Source: Drechslerella dactyloides
Lineage: Eukaryota; Ascomycota; Orbiliomycetes; Orbiliales; Orbiliaceae
DNA: 64,000 nucleotides
Direction of reading: 5' to 3'
Assembly (NCBI GenBank): GCA_020064725.1
Contig: JAGTWJ010000002.1
Coordinates: 2,728,001 to 2,792,000 of the forward strand
Of this stretch, positions 1-10,876 are shown piece by piece. The notes beneath the pieces were generated by a model that was not told where the DNA came from, made no database searches, and was given only the letters and a program-made list of their open reading frames with translations. The first letter of the stretch is position 1, and each line of letters begins with the position of its first letter. The position numbers and the translations under genes were made by a program.

Positions 1-474
1 TTATCTCTAGGTCCCTTCCTCTCACTTTTGTCACGTTACTTTGTTATTGTTTCCTTTAATGGTTTGTGGTTTGGTAGCGGGATTGGTTAGTAATTAGTTT
101 GTTGGAAGGGTGGTGCGATGGATGGACGGGCGTTTCACGGGACTTTTTGGTTTTTTCTTTTCTTTTCTTTTCATTCTTCGGGGGACGTTAATGCAATCTC
201 TTCTCAGATCTAATCCATCGATCGATGGATGCATCCGTGCGAGTGTACGATACGATACTATAGCTGGCTTCGGCATATCTATATCTAGATGCGAGCGGGC
301 GGTGAACTGACTGGCTATAGTTTTACGAAATCTCCAATCAATCTATACAATGATATAATATATACAGTCTACAGCTTTTCCAAAGGCTGCCGTTGCACCT
401 GAACGCCGTGATATGGTACAATATATATACTGAAGATGACAGTCCATCAAAGTCGTATGAATAGTATGGCGGGT
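1..474. other. Left-edge intergenic DNA, no gene seen
   Basis: T-rich, low-complexity sequence with short incidental open frames only. It lies beyond the 3' end of the minus-strand UTP11 gene, so it probably holds that gene's 3' UTR and part of the spacer to a neighbour outside the window. Confidence 0.6.
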
Positions 475-1287
475 CTACTTTTTCCGGGCATTGTTGAACC
501 ACCGCTTGCCGTCGCGCGTCATGCCGGTCCGCGGGGCGGATTTACCCATGTATTCGCGCTGGGCGTCGACTTGGCGCTCGAGAGAGCGCAGCTCGGCTTC
601 GCGCTTCATCCGGGCTTCGAGTTCGCGGTACTTTGCCGTCCGGGCTTTTGCTTCCTTTGCCTCCTTTTTACTCTGCTTGGGTTCCTCTTCCCTTTCCTCG
701 TCGTCGTCGTCCTCCCAGTCCATTTCGTCCTCGTCGTCGCCTTCTAACACCATCCGCTGCTTGTTGTGCTTCTTTTTCGAAGTGGAGGCGGTGGATATGG
801 CGTCGCCGTCGTCATCGAAGACTGTCTTCCGCCCGATACCGACGGTGCCGTCGTCGCCGACAAACGTGACTTCACTCTCCAGCCGCTCCCGCTTGCGCCG
901 CTCCATATCGGCCATGACGCGGAGGTACGCTTTATCTTGCATTTTCAACCCGCGGACAACGTTGACGGGCATGGCGACGCTGGTGGGGCGGGAGGAGACG
1001 TGGATTCCCGATGCGTTTGTGTGCGCGTGCGTCATGGCAAAGTAGAATTCATCCGGGTTGCGGGATGCGACTTTGGCGCGGAGGGAAGTGAGGGTGCGCT
1101 TTTTGGAGGCGTAGTCTCGGGCGCGGAGGGTGTAGTCGCGGTGTTTTTCGAGGTGGCCGAGGCGGGTGCGGGAGGATAGCTGGGAGCGTTCGCGGTGGGG
1201 CCGCCGCTGGACGGCGTTGCGGAGGGATGCTGCATGTTCTTTGTTAGTTGGATAGTGGTGATGGTGGTGGAGGGAGGACTTACACAT
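475..1287 (-). CDS. UTP11: U3 snoRNP-associated protein Utp11
   Basis: Utp11 is a component of the nucleolar small-subunit processome that works with U3 snoRNA in 18S pre-rRNA processing. The product is 252 residues, the usual family length. The family signature is clear: an N-terminal SSLRNAVQRR, then LGHLEKHRDY, and NPDEFYFAM about 60 residues in. The C-terminal third is a charged helix rich in E, K and R that ends in KRWFNNARKK. Gene model: exon 1 is only 4 nt (1287-1284, ATG plus T); the intron runs 1283-1230 (GTAAGT...CATGCAG); exon 2 is 1229-475. The tiny first exon is required to restore M-S-S-L-R-N. A downstream in-frame start would lose the conserved N-terminus. An acidic run (DDEDEMDWEDDDDEE) is typical of nucleolar proteins. 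Confidence 0.95.
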   Translation of the reverse strand: MCKSSLHHHHHYPTNKEHAASLRNAVQRRPHRERSQLSSRTRLGHLEKHRDYTLRARDYASKKRTLTSLRAKVASRNPDEFYFAMTHAHTNASGIHVSSRPTSVAMPVNVVRGLKMQDKAYLRVMADMERRKRERLESEVTFVGDDGTVGIGRKTVFDDDGDAISTASTSKKKHNKQRMVLEGDDEDEMDWEDDDDEEREEEPKQSKKEAKEAKARTAKYRELEARMKREAELRSLERQVDAQREYMGKSAPRTGMTRDGKRWFNNARKK

Positions 1288-1588
1288 TGTGATTGTTGGT
1301 GGTTGTGGAGATCTTGAGAACTTGACGGTGGTGATGGTGAGGATGGTGCACAATTTTTGAGGTTGAAGCTGGATGTTTGGCGACGGCGCCACAGCAGCGT
1401 TAGGCGACCGCCACCCATTCGGGCTGGTCTAGCCACATTTGTGGGTTACGACAGACAACAACACCAAGGTTGGAAGTGAGCCAGGCGAAAAGTTGTAAAT
1501 AGAAATATAAATAAAAAGACTTGAAGGCCGCGCTGCGGCACTTAAACCCGACTGCACTGTATAACTATAAATATTCAGACACCGTAAG
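1288..1588. other. Spacer upstream of UTP11
   Basis: Contains the 5' flank of UTP11 and no supported coding sequence. The start of the next clear feature is the inverted repeat at 1589. Confidence 0.5.
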
Positions 1589-1665
1589 AGAGTCGCCTTG
1601 CAGTCGGCGCCTTATATATGCCCCACCACCCACCCCATATAAGGCGCCGACTGCAAGGCGACTCT
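1589..1665. repeat. Perfect 29-bp inverted repeat with 19-nt loop
   Basis: The left arm (1589-1617) and right arm (1637-1665) are exact reverse complements, beginning AGAGTCGCCTTGCAGTCGG on the outer side. Complementarity stops abruptly at both ends: G1588 against A1666 outside, A1618 against C1636 inside. It is far from any gene start. A third copy of the core CCTTGCAGTCGG lies at 1937-1948. It could be a miniature transposon relic, a transcript hairpin or a boundary signal. Confidence 0.9.
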
Positions 1666-1677
1666 ACGTCTACATCT

Positions 1678-1678
<1 letters not shown>

Positions 1679-1708
<30 letters not shown>
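1679..1708 (+). repeat. CTGTGC hexanucleotide microsatellite
   Basis: Four and a half uninterrupted units of CTGTGC immediately follow the 29-bp inverted repeat. Further degenerate CTGT units continue to about 1740. A simple replication-slippage repeat. Confidence 0.85.
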
Positions 1709-4461
1709 ATCTCTGTCTGTACCTTTGCTGTCTGTCTGTGGCCTAGTAGTTATATCACTATCTGTACCTAGCTACTTAAGTAATTGCTAAATATTTCTAG
1801 AAACCTCTAGAAACTAGAACAACACAAATTCTTGGGGGGGGGCCCACCCCCACCGCTCTCTATATAGTAGTAATATATATATATATTAATATATATGTAT
1901 AGTAATAGCCCATTAAGGAGGTTACCCAAGACCCCTCCTTGCAGTCGGGCATATCGTGATACTGATCATCAGGATCATTGTGCTTCAGAATTCTGCGATA
2001 ATTAAATTCTTCCAATATTCATCTTTTGCGGCGTTCTCCCAGCGTATAAAAGGCTGCCGGGCCCCCTCTTTCCTCCAGTTCTGGACTTTCTCTCCTACAC
2101 TTCACTTCTCTTCTCCATTTTAGAGCCAGCCCAATCGGCTTTGTCGATTAATCATCAAATTTATAAACCGCTCCATACCTTCGAGCCTGCAGATACATGG
2201 CTCCCGCTGGATGCTTAACCCAAATCCAAGTCCACACCGGAACCACGATCATACCATGGCTTCAAACGCATGTTTGTGGCTGTTCAACAGTCTTATCACG
2301 CGTTGACGAGCGTCATCATTGCAACATATTGTTGCCCGTCAGCTTGTAGGTTACCTCACTCCTATGCTTTACTGCTTGTTCTTCGCTAACGATTGAGGAC
2401 AGCACGGACCTAGAGATGTGAAGTTCCGGTTCCATCGAACGATTTATTTCGAATGCCGTGCAACATCGGCTTCTGACCCCGTGCTTTCTGGTCTGTTTCC
2501 ACCGCGTGTGGGGTGGCGGGCCCCGAAGATAGTCCTGGCGGTTGGCTGCGTAGCGGACCGTCAAAAACACCAGCACTTCCAGGGCCACCGGGACAAGTCG
2601 GTCTACGCCAGCGTTAGCGCTATCACGCTAACGGTCGGCCTACGCCTCCTCGAGGAGGTCCTTTCGTGACCTGTCGCCGCCGCTGCCATCCATCCTTCTC
2701 GGTTTTTGTGTTGTCCTTTGCTTTTTTTTGTTAACGGTTAGTCTCGAGGCCAGACTTGCGACCGAAACCCAACTGGCACCTGGAAGCTCAGGCCCCTCCC
2801 CTCGAATCGCCTCCAATCTGGGCAAGGATGACAACAAGGCTTAAAGCCATCCTTACGGACCTGTCGACTACCCTCGCCAACGCCCTGGTCGACTTTATCT
2901 TGGATGAATGAATGGACCCGCTGATGGAACCGCTTCGAGGAAGCTGCTGTGTGTTGCTAACCTGTCTTTCGAAGATCCTGTATGTATGCCTAGCACCTGG
3001 ATCATGTTGATTCGATAACCCTGTATGTATGCATGGTCACCTGGGTTCGTTTTGCCTTGTTTACTCTATGTTGCCCGCACTTTTGTTTATCACGGACCAT
3101 TTCTTTATGTGTACGGGCTTCGCTGTTAGGGGCCTTTTTGTGAAAGGGGAGATTGTGGTATGGTTGCGGTAGCTAGGACGCGACGGGCACGTGTCTACGT
3201 GCCCCACGCATGTATATAGCCTCCGGTGGGGCCACACCCCCCACCTTCCGGATCCATCCATCGACATCCTCCTTACGTGCATCGTAACTACAAAGTGGTA
3301 GCATCGAGTTAACGGTCAACCAACCGCCATCCCTTCCTCCTCTTTCCACCAATCACCGACCACGAATCTTGTCACTTGGAATGGTTTTGAAATCAAGTTG
3401 CAAACCTTTTGACACTGTATCTTAAAAGAGAAGCAAGAACCCAAGTATTTATTTTACAAGGGAAACAATTCTGGGAAGTATCTTGGGTCGATGATAGTTC
3501 GTGTGCGTCATGATGAAATTCTCCTCGACAGTGATATGCTGTCTTATTAAGTAGAAGACATTGAGAAGTCTCGTTAGATACGAATACAGATATATCCTAT
3601 TGCAATATCTATAATGTACACTGAGAATTGGGGCGGTGTATAGCGTGTATAACTATATATATAGAGCATGATCAAATATTGTGTCTTGTCAGAGGGGTCT
3701 GATGGTACGTAGGCAAGGCTGACCTCCAAGGTCAACTAGGCAAGTTGAAGCAATCTATATATATGAAGCTCAGAATTTCCTCGAAATTCCTACTTTGTGG
3801 AATCTTCAATCCTCCAAAGCTGGTCTCGGCCTCGAGACTACTCCAAAGCCAGGAGAAAGATACTATAGCCGGGTAAGTACCTAGGTAGCATGTTTTGTGT
3901 GAGATCAGCTCGAGCTTCTGGAACGCGAGACAACAGCTAGAGCTTCGAACATAGCGCTACCAGTATAAGGTCATGAAATATCAGGTGGAGTCAAGGGTTC
4001 GGCGAAATTTTAGATTGTATCAAGTGTAAAGTAGAGTTTCTATATTGCCAAAACTGAGTACTACTACGGATATGCCTTTCATTGTCGCAGCAACAGTCAT
4101 TGCACGCGTGGAGTCGGGCAAATTTGCCAAAATAGGGTGCTATGCACGAAGCCGAGTCACCGCAATCTTCAACTTAACGAGACTGGTAGGGCTGATATGC
4201 CGTGAATGAGGGGTTTATATTTAACGTTTGCGGACCACCAGAATCCGGACTCCGTTCGCGATCAGGCTGGGACGAGGAGGATGCGCGAATATTCTCGCAG
4301 TCCGCGATCGATCTACAGATGGTCCATCGCATGTGCTGATATATCTCAATTACTCGCTCGCATACCTTCAGGGCGACTGCATCGTTGACATTGTCCGTCT
4401 CCCGCGTCGCGGTTGTATTCCCTCGACCAGAAATCACGCCCGCGCACTACGTACCGCGATC
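1709..4461. other. Long non-coding spacer with palindromes and a TATA-like box
   Basis: No convincing coding sequence over 2.7 kb; the open frames are short and lack family resemblance. Features seen: an AT microsatellite near 1873-1905; an AAGGAGG...CCTCCTT inverted pair around 1915-1940 next to a repeat of the 29-bp palindrome core; a TATA-like box TATAAAA at 2045 followed by a pyrimidine-rich tract; the inverted repeat GTTAGCG...CGCTAAC near 2612-2632; and two similar blocks beginning CCTGTATGTATGC near 2980 and 3020. Likely holds decayed mobile-element or untranslated sequence; identity not established. Confidence 0.5.
2045..2051 (+). promoter_or_regulatory. Possible TATA box without a recognised gene
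   Basis: TATAAAAGG is followed about 30-60 nt later by a CT-rich stretch, the arrangement of a fungal polymerase II core promoter, yet no credible coding sequence follows within 1 kb. It may belong to a non-coding transcript or an element relic. Confidence 0.3.
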
Positions 4462-5115
4462 ATGGGCCGACAGACAACCGCTACGGTTATGATGGGCGGC
4501 ATACGCCCCGAGGTACGAGAAACCAACCTGCAATCTTCATTCAGCCAAGAGATACTAACCTGACGCCCGCTGTCAACTCCGCAGCCCGAAAGCGAGAAGG
4601 ATGAAATCCCGTCTCTGGTTCCATATTTCGGCCGCAAGGGCTGGTCGCATCAGACCAGCGACGCCGGCACGCAGATAGACACGTCAGCTTCCATCTTCAC
4701 CCGCTGCCGAACCTGCGGCGGGCCGAGTCCGCTCGCGACGGTCTTCCACGCGATGTACATCTCCATCGCGGCGATAGTCACCGGCGCCGTCGTCTTTTTG
4801 CTTCTCACGGACAACTTTGCCGTCATCCCCCGCTTCGACACGGACGATGTGGTGAAGACGGTGTCGGTTGCGTCGTTCCAGGCGGCGGGGTATGTTGCCA
4901 TCGCTGTGTTTCTCGTCAAGTCGCCGACGAGGTGGTGGATGTTGCTGTATGGCGGGGTGATGGTGTTGACGTATCTTGCGGCTGCGGTTTGGTGGTGGGT
5001 GTTCTTTGCGAAGGATAGCGTGCTTGGCGAGGTGCTGGTGGACTTGTGCGATTGTCCCGTGGAGGACGAAGGTATCATGACGTGGAAGTTTATCCAGACG
5101 GGCAAAGTCCTATAA
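4462..5115 (+). CDS. Small fungal membrane protein, three predicted TM segments
   Basis: Not a family I recognise. Model: exon 1 4462-4512, intron 4513-4584 (GTACGA...CCGCAG), exon 2 4585-5115, giving 193 residues. The N-terminal half is soluble and includes a CxxC pair (C58 and C61, RCRTC) before three hydrophobic stretches at about 70-95, 108-128 and 131-153. The third is Trp-rich (AAAVWWWVFFA). The C-terminus is short and carries a second Cys pair (DLCDCP). The two cysteine pairs flanking the membrane region could bind metal or form disulfides. Exon 2 coding is well supported by its length and composition. Exon 1 and the start are less certain because the upstream frame is also open. Confidence 0.55.
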
Positions 5116-5595
5116 TCGGGTGGGTGCATGGCATCGTGTTTCTGTCATTACGATACGACAATACGCTGTTGGTGTTCTGCGTTGCGGGCAAGATGCAACA
5201 GCCGATGTGAATGTTGGAGCTGGCAGCAGCGCATTGTATACTACTTACGACCAGAGCAGTCGAATGAAACTTCCACAGGACGAATTTAGAATCCTGCATG
5301 GCCGCCGTTTCCCCTCGTATCCCGCCGCGTTTCGATTGGTCCCGCTAGCATTCCTGGAGAAACGTTTAAACTCCCTGCCAGCTCATGCATACGCCCGCAT
5401 TGCCATCTACACGCGGGCGGGCGCCATGACTAACCAACTAGCGCAGTCAGCGAAGCACAAAAGCAACAGCCGGCGCCGCTCTGCTTCTTCACCTCGCCAC
5501 CTTCCTCGATCGATCTTCGAACGACCGGGATATTCTTGCGATCCGATAGTGCCGTCGATACGCTGATACGATACGATACGATACGAACGACTGCA
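5116..5595. other. Spacer upstream of SDS22
   Basis: Holds the 3' end of the membrane-protein gene and the SDS22 5' flank. A CGATA tandem (ATACGATACGATACGATACGA) sits at about 5562-5586, just before the start codon at 5596, and probably lies in the 5' leader. Confidence 0.5.
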
Positions 5596-6960
5596 ATGAC
5601 GACCGAAGACGCTGCGGGGCAGCGTCCGCGTGCCGTCCTCACGAATCCCGAGGCCCTTACCAACCCGTCCGCCGCCGACGAAGCGAACGCACTCCGCCCG
5701 CCACCTCTCAACCGCGATGAAGGTCAGCCCTGCACATTTTACAATATGGATCGCGTACCCGCTAACCTGTGCTGTTTGTATATGCAGACCTCCTGGAGGA
5801 ATTCCCACCGGACTCGGAGGACGTCGACCTCGTCCACTGTCGCATCGCCACGATCCCCTCGCTCGGACTGGAAAAGCTGACGGCCGTCCAGCGACTGTGT
5901 CTCCGGCAGAACGAGATCCAGAAGATCGAGGGGCTCGAGTGCCTTGCCGCCACGCTGCAGGAGCTGGATCTCTACGATAATGGCATCGGACACATGACGC
6001 GGCTTGAGGCGCTGGTCAATTTGACTAATCTGGATTTGAGCTACAATGCCATCAAGCACGTCAAGGGGATCGAGACGCTGGTCAAGTTGCGCAACTTGTA
6101 TCTTGCGTCGAATCGGATTACGGTTATCGAAGGCCTGGACACGCTGGTGGATCTGATGAATCTGGAGCTCGGCGCCAACAGGATCAGGGTATGTCGCCGT
6201 CTTGTCTTTGTGGAAAGCGGATGTTAACAGTTGTCTGCGTGTAGGAGATTCAGAATCTGGACGCTCTCAAGAATCTGGAGGAGCTGTGGCTAGGCAAGAA
6301 CAAGATTACCGAAATCAAGGTCCGCATTCCCTTACCCACGATACTTTCAAAGTCTAATGCTAAGTTATTAAACGGTTGTCCGCAGAACATATCCTCGCTG
6401 TCGAACCTGCGTATTCTATCGCTGCCGTCCAACCGCCTCACGAAGTTCACCGGCCTCGACGGCCTCACCAGCCTCGAAGAACTCTACGTCTCGCACAACG
6501 CCATCACAAGCCTCGACGGCCTTCAAAACACCGTACGTCCTATAGTACCGCTTCCTTGCACTTCGCCACTAACGTATACATACCCTTGTCCAGCCTAACA
6601 TCAAAATACTGGACGTCACGCACAACGAACTCACATCGATCAAGGGCATCGAACACCTGTCGCAGCTCGCCGAGTTTTGGGCCTCCGAGAACCAGATTTC
6701 CTCCTTCCAGGAAGTTGAAGAGGTGCTGAAGGATAAGGCGGAGCTGGAGACCGTCTATTTCGAGATGAACCCGCTGCAGACGGCTGCGCCTGCGACGTAT
6801 CGGAACAAAGTGCGTTTGGCCCTGCCACAGATCAAGCAGATCGATGCCAGTAAGTTGTCCTACGTCGCCTTTCTCTGTTGGCTTCTTCATTAGCGGGTTT
6901 AGTGGGTGGAGTGGGTTGCTGATGTTTGGTGGTGTAGCTTATGTTACTTCGAACGTGTAG
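5596..6960 (+). CDS. SDS22: Protein phosphatase 1 regulatory subunit Sds22
   Basis: Sds22 is the leucine-rich-repeat regulator of nuclear protein phosphatase 1 (Glc7/PP1), needed for mitotic exit. The product is 342 residues in six exons: 5596-5722, 5788-6188, 6245-6319, 6386-6532, 6594-6849 and 6938-6960. All junctions are GT-AG and keep phase. From about residue 60 the protein is an unbroken array of 22-residue LRRs of the SDS22 subtype (for example NLYLASNRITVIEGLDTL and ELYVSHNAITSLDGLQ). It ends with the family cap PATYRNKVRLALPQIKQIDA and the short terminal exon giving TYVTSNV. Reading through the last intron would replace this conserved end, so the 23-nt last exon is favoured. It is followed 466 nt later by CSN12 on the same strand. 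Confidence 0.96.
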
Positions 6961-7426
6961 TGGGCGGAATTGTGCATGTGTATGTGTATTTGCAGCATCA
7001 TGGTTTTACGCGTGCTGTTTCCTGTAGACGGCGTGGTGGAGGCATGAACTATCGATACATATGACGTAGACGGGTAGTTTCAGGAGAGGATAGAGGACGT
7101 GGACGCGAGGGCCGGTGATGGTGTTTTAAAGTCGCTATGGATGCATATTTAGGCGGCGCTGGGAGTCTCATGTTTCTTTCTCCGGATTTTCTTTTGGTTC
7201 CTTAATTACTTATTGCCTCCGCATAATCTGGTGCTAGATGGCGATGAATATCAATCTAAGACCTTTGACTTCATTTTCAATGATGACGTTTCTAAAGTGC
7301 TCGCGCGAAACTTGTCATCTGAATGTGAGCGCGTCTACAGGCGCGTGTGTTGCAACCGGCGATATCAACCTCGCGTCTTCGCCGCCGCCAAAATGATCAC
7401 CTAGCCGCACACCACACCCGCCAACC
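6961..7426. other. Spacer between SDS22 and CSN12
   Basis: Contains the SDS22 3' UTR and the CSN12 promoter. A 63-codon open frame near 7213-7404 shows no family resemblance and is probably chance. Confidence 0.5.
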
Positions 7427-9131
7427 ATGGAATCCATAATGTACCACCCCTCCCCCCTACCACCAGCATTCTCCCAAACCTACGTATATATATATACCAA
7501 TCTAACCAACCTTATGTAACTTAGACGCAACTGGCGCGTGGCGCACGCCACGGAGAACGGCAAGCTGCTCGCTTCAACAATCTCGCTCACAAACACCGAC
7601 CTCGAAGAATTCGCATACAGCACCAACGCCGCTCGTGTCGCCGACGAAGTGTTCCGGGCGCTAGAGTACGAGAACGGTTCCGCGCGGCCAAAGGTGACGA
7701 ACAAGGCCGGACTGGAAGCGTGGGCGGAGGTGTACGTTGGCTTTTGGAAGGTTGCGCAGGCGCTGGAGCGGCATGATGAGGTTGAGTGGGGGACCGTCTT
7801 TGCGGGCATGAAGGAGCTGACGCAGTATGTCTTTCTTACCTTTACTCTTTTCTTCTCTTCCGTTCGCAGGAAGGGGGGGAGGTTTGAATGTGCTGACGGG
7901 TATGGTGTATGGTGTAGGGCGGTGATTCGCGGGTTTCAGAATGCGCTGTGGGAGGTCTGGCAGTTGGAGGTGCTGTATACTGCATGCAAGTACCTGCGGT
8001 ATGTCGCCATCCGCGCGGACGAGGCGAAGAGGGCGGCGGGCGAGGATACGTGGAAGCAGCTGGAGGAGGCTGCGCGGATTATCAATCGCGCGTTCAACGT
8101 GTGTTTGAACGACCGGTGGGTGCACCCGCTCTACCCTACTATTCTGCTACTGCTGTTTATGGCGGATTGAAAGGTGATGCTGATGTGGGTGTTTGGTGTA
8201 GAGCCGAGCTGGCGCAGAGCAGGAAGTGGGGGACGTATTATATCATCAATCTGCTGTTCAAAACGTACTTCAAGGTCCGTCGTTACGTTCCATACGCATT
8301 GGGAGTTTGGGTTGAATGCTGACGAGAATGCAGTTGAATGCGATCACACTGTCGAAAAACATCCTCAAGGCGCTGGTCGCGAATACGACCGAGATGCCGG
8401 ATCTGCTCGACTTCCGCACCTCGGACGTCGTCACGTTCAAGTACTACTGCGGCGTCATCGCCTTCCTCGACGAAGACTACTTTAAAGCCGAGGAGCACCT
8501 CGACATGGCGTACCGGCTATGCCACAAAGCCGCGCAGAAGAACAAAGAGTGCGTCCCCTAAATATATATACATACTTCCATCCATCCATACATACATACA
8601 CACCTTCCGCACGCCACTCGCACGCCAAACAGACACACGACGAATGCTGATATAAATTCTACGAACAGACTGATACTAACCTACCTCATCCCGACAAAAC
8701 TGCTAACGCGAAGGCAACTCCCCACCGCGACCCTGCTAAAACCCTACCCGGCGCTAGAACTCCTCTTCCTCCCGCTCGCAAAATGCATCAAAGCGGGTAA
8801 TATTCGCGAATACGACGAGCACCTCGCGCAGGGCGAAGACTGGTTCGTCCGGAAACGCATCTTCCTAACGCTGGAGCGCGGGCGGGACATCACGCTGCGG
8901 AATCTGTTCCGGAAGGTTTATTTAGCCGCCGGGGCGAGCAAGACGCGGATTCCCGTGGACCATTTCCGCGCGGCCGTCAGCTGGAAGAGCGGTGTGGACG
9001 TCGAGGCCGAGGAGGTGGAGTGCTTTTTGGCCAATATGATGTATAAGGGGTATGTTAAGGGGTATATTTCGAGGGAGAGGGGGATGGTGGTGTTGAGTGG
9101 GACGAATGCGTTTCCGGGGACCGGCGTTTAG
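7427..9131 (+). CDS. CSN12: PCI-domain protein Csn12 (COP9 signalosome subunit 12 / PCID2 family)
   Basis: Csn12 is the PCI-domain protein of the Thp1/PCID2 family, linked in fungi to the COP9 signalosome and, with Sem1-type partners, to mRNA processing. Model: six exons 7427-7440, 7525-7824, 7918-8115, 8202-8274, 8334-8548 and 8669-9131, giving 420 residues. The 14-nt first exon (MESI plus two bases) is inferred because only the donor at 7441 restores phase with the conserved RNWRVAHATENGK; the intron also has a good CTAAC branch site. Family landmarks: WEVWQLEVLYTACKYLR, WGTYYIINLLFKTYFK and the C-terminal PCI winged helix (RIPVDHFRAAVSW...ECFLANMMYKGYVKGY). The GT at 8549 gives the KNKE-LILTYLIP junction. 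Confidence 0.93.
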
Positions 9132-9751
9132 GTGGATTTTTGTTCACATTTAGTAGACTTTGGTTTGCGAGGTTGGCCTACTGTATATTTCACGGCTGGG
9201 CTAATTTTCAACGGATGGCGTGGGATGCTGTTTTCTGAAAAGATTTAGTTGTTGATACATGATGACTGTGTCCATATTTTATGAACTCTTCATATGATTG
9301 ATGAAGCTGCTGTGATGTTCTGGCAATTCTTGTAAAGCAAATCGATCCCGAATGAAGCCACCCAAAAGATGGCAGGCCAAAATAGAGAATTCAGAATTCC
9401 ACAGCACAGTGCTACCCACCAAAAAAAAAAAAAGCTTCGGTATTCAGTTGAGATACTTTAATCTGCTGTAGAATCCGATTAGCCTGATATTCAATGGCGA
9501 AAATCGCAAATACTGTCTGAAGTGGTAGCGGGGTCCCGCAAAACCGAGCGTAGACGCGTTGCCGCGCCCAGATATCGAATCCCAGCCGCCAACCGCGCTT
9601 CTCCACCCAACAAACCAATCCTCAGCACCGGCCGATTCCATCCCACCACCCACCAATGCCCTCGCCACCGTCATGAATCACGACAGATAGCAGGCCCCAT
9701 CGATAGACACCTACCCTCCGGTCGAGTGACTGACTGACTGAGATTCCCCAA
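9132..9751. other. Spacer between CSN12 and CMC1
   Basis: No gene seen. It holds the CSN12 3' flank, a 13-A run at 9421-9433 and the CMC1 promoter with a GACTGACTGACTGA microsatellite just before the start codon. Confidence 0.5.
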
Positions 9752-10321
9752 ATGCCGCGGCCGGTCGTCAATCCGACGGGGTCGGTGCCGGACCCGTCGC
9801 AGGCGCGGTTCAACTTGCCGTCGGCGAATCCGCTGCCGCTGTCGGCGGGGCAGGAGCATCAGGTGCGGGAGCAGTATCATGCGAACGTTCGGGCGATCTG
9901 TGCGGAGGAGATTCGGCGTGCGTCCTTTTCTCCCAGTTGCCTGCTGTTTTATTTGGAGTTTCTGTCACCGTCTGTCGGATTGGATATGGCTTTGTGGCCT
10001 TATGGCTGTGATGCAACGACGGCGTATACGTCGCTATATTGCTGGGCGTGTCTTCAATTGGGCGATGGGCATCGGCTAATGTATATGTGTATTGCAGGAT
10101 ACGCGGAGTGTGCGCGCGGCCGAACGTTCAGCATGGTCTGGATGTGCAGGCAGCAGCAGCGGGCGATGAACAGCTGCATGGTCGCCAATGCGACGCAGGA
10201 GGAGCAGGACCGCGCGCGAGAAGAGTGGTTTCGGAAGCGGCGGGAGAAGGCGGAGCGGGCGAAGCGGCGGAAAGAACGGGAAGAGGAGGCTGCTGCTGCG
10301 GAGGCTGCGGGCAAGAAGTGA
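9752..10321 (+). CDS. CMC1: Cytochrome c oxidase assembly protein Cmc1 (twin CX9C)
   Basis: Cmc1 is a mitochondrial intermembrane-space protein, imported by the Mia40 relay, that takes part in copper delivery and Cox1 assembly for complex IV. Exon 1 9752-9917 and exon 2 10098-10321 encode 129 residues. The single intron is 180 nt, so the frame stays open through it, but splicing is needed to build the first CX9C motif (C-AEEIRRYAE-C); the second is C-RQQQRAMNS-C. The GRTFSMVWMC segment between them is typical of the Cmc1 family. The C-terminal tail is a charged helix rich in E, K and R with an Ala run. Start chosen as the only Met of the open frame before the motifs. Confidence 0.9.
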   Translation: MPRPVVNPTGSVPDPSQARFNLPSANPLPLSAGQEHQVREQYHANVRAICAEEIRRASFSPSCLLFYLEFLSPSVGLDMALWPYGCDATTAYTSLYCWACLQLGDGHRLMYMCIAGYAECARGRTFSMVWMCRQQQRAMNSCMVANATQEEQDRAREEWFRKRREKAERAKRRKEREEEAAAAEAAGKK

Positions 10322-10876
10322 TGCTGCGTCGAATCTCAGGGTCCCTTCGATCATATCTATACGGCGTACATGATCTATATCTCATGTGTGAGCAGAGACC
10401 TGATATCCAGGTGCCTTGTCATGGCCATATACCGTGGTCCTGCAGATGGAGATTCGCCGATGGCGCCAGTGTATCTACGACTGGAGATGCGGGCGGCGTG
10501 TACATATACCCCTCGACTAGAACTGTACATAGTATAAACCTTCAACGGCGCTCTTGAAATTATAGCAGAAGTACCGTGAATGGCCATTGAGATTATATTT
10601 ATTGTCGTGTCGGAATCGAATGCATGAGATTTGGGTGTGGCGGTGCAGCGTGGCGTGGCGTGTTTTCCGGCGTATGGTGTCCTTAACCCTTTCCAATGTC
10701 CAGCCGCCATCCACCGTCCGAGATCCCAATCCACCGTCCCGCTGCCCCAGACTACAAGTACACACACCGCCCGACGGACACACGAACGACCCGGCCAATT
10801 GCCCGTACGATACCACTGCGCGTTACGAACGGCGTATCTTCGACTCATACCTACGCTCACCCATACATAATTCACA
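10322..10876. other. Spacer between CMC1 and SEC61 beta
   Basis: No supported gene. Several overlapping short frames on both strands are inconsistent with each other and with any known family. Probably UTRs and promoter. Confidence 0.5.

Noticed and set aside
491..1045. Plus-strand frames opposite UTP11
   Set aside because: Antisense shadows of a well-conserved gene.
4206..4563. Upstream frames as extra N-terminus of the membrane protein
   Set aside because: Open but low-quality; the ATG at 4462 with an in-phase intron gives a simpler model. Not excluded.
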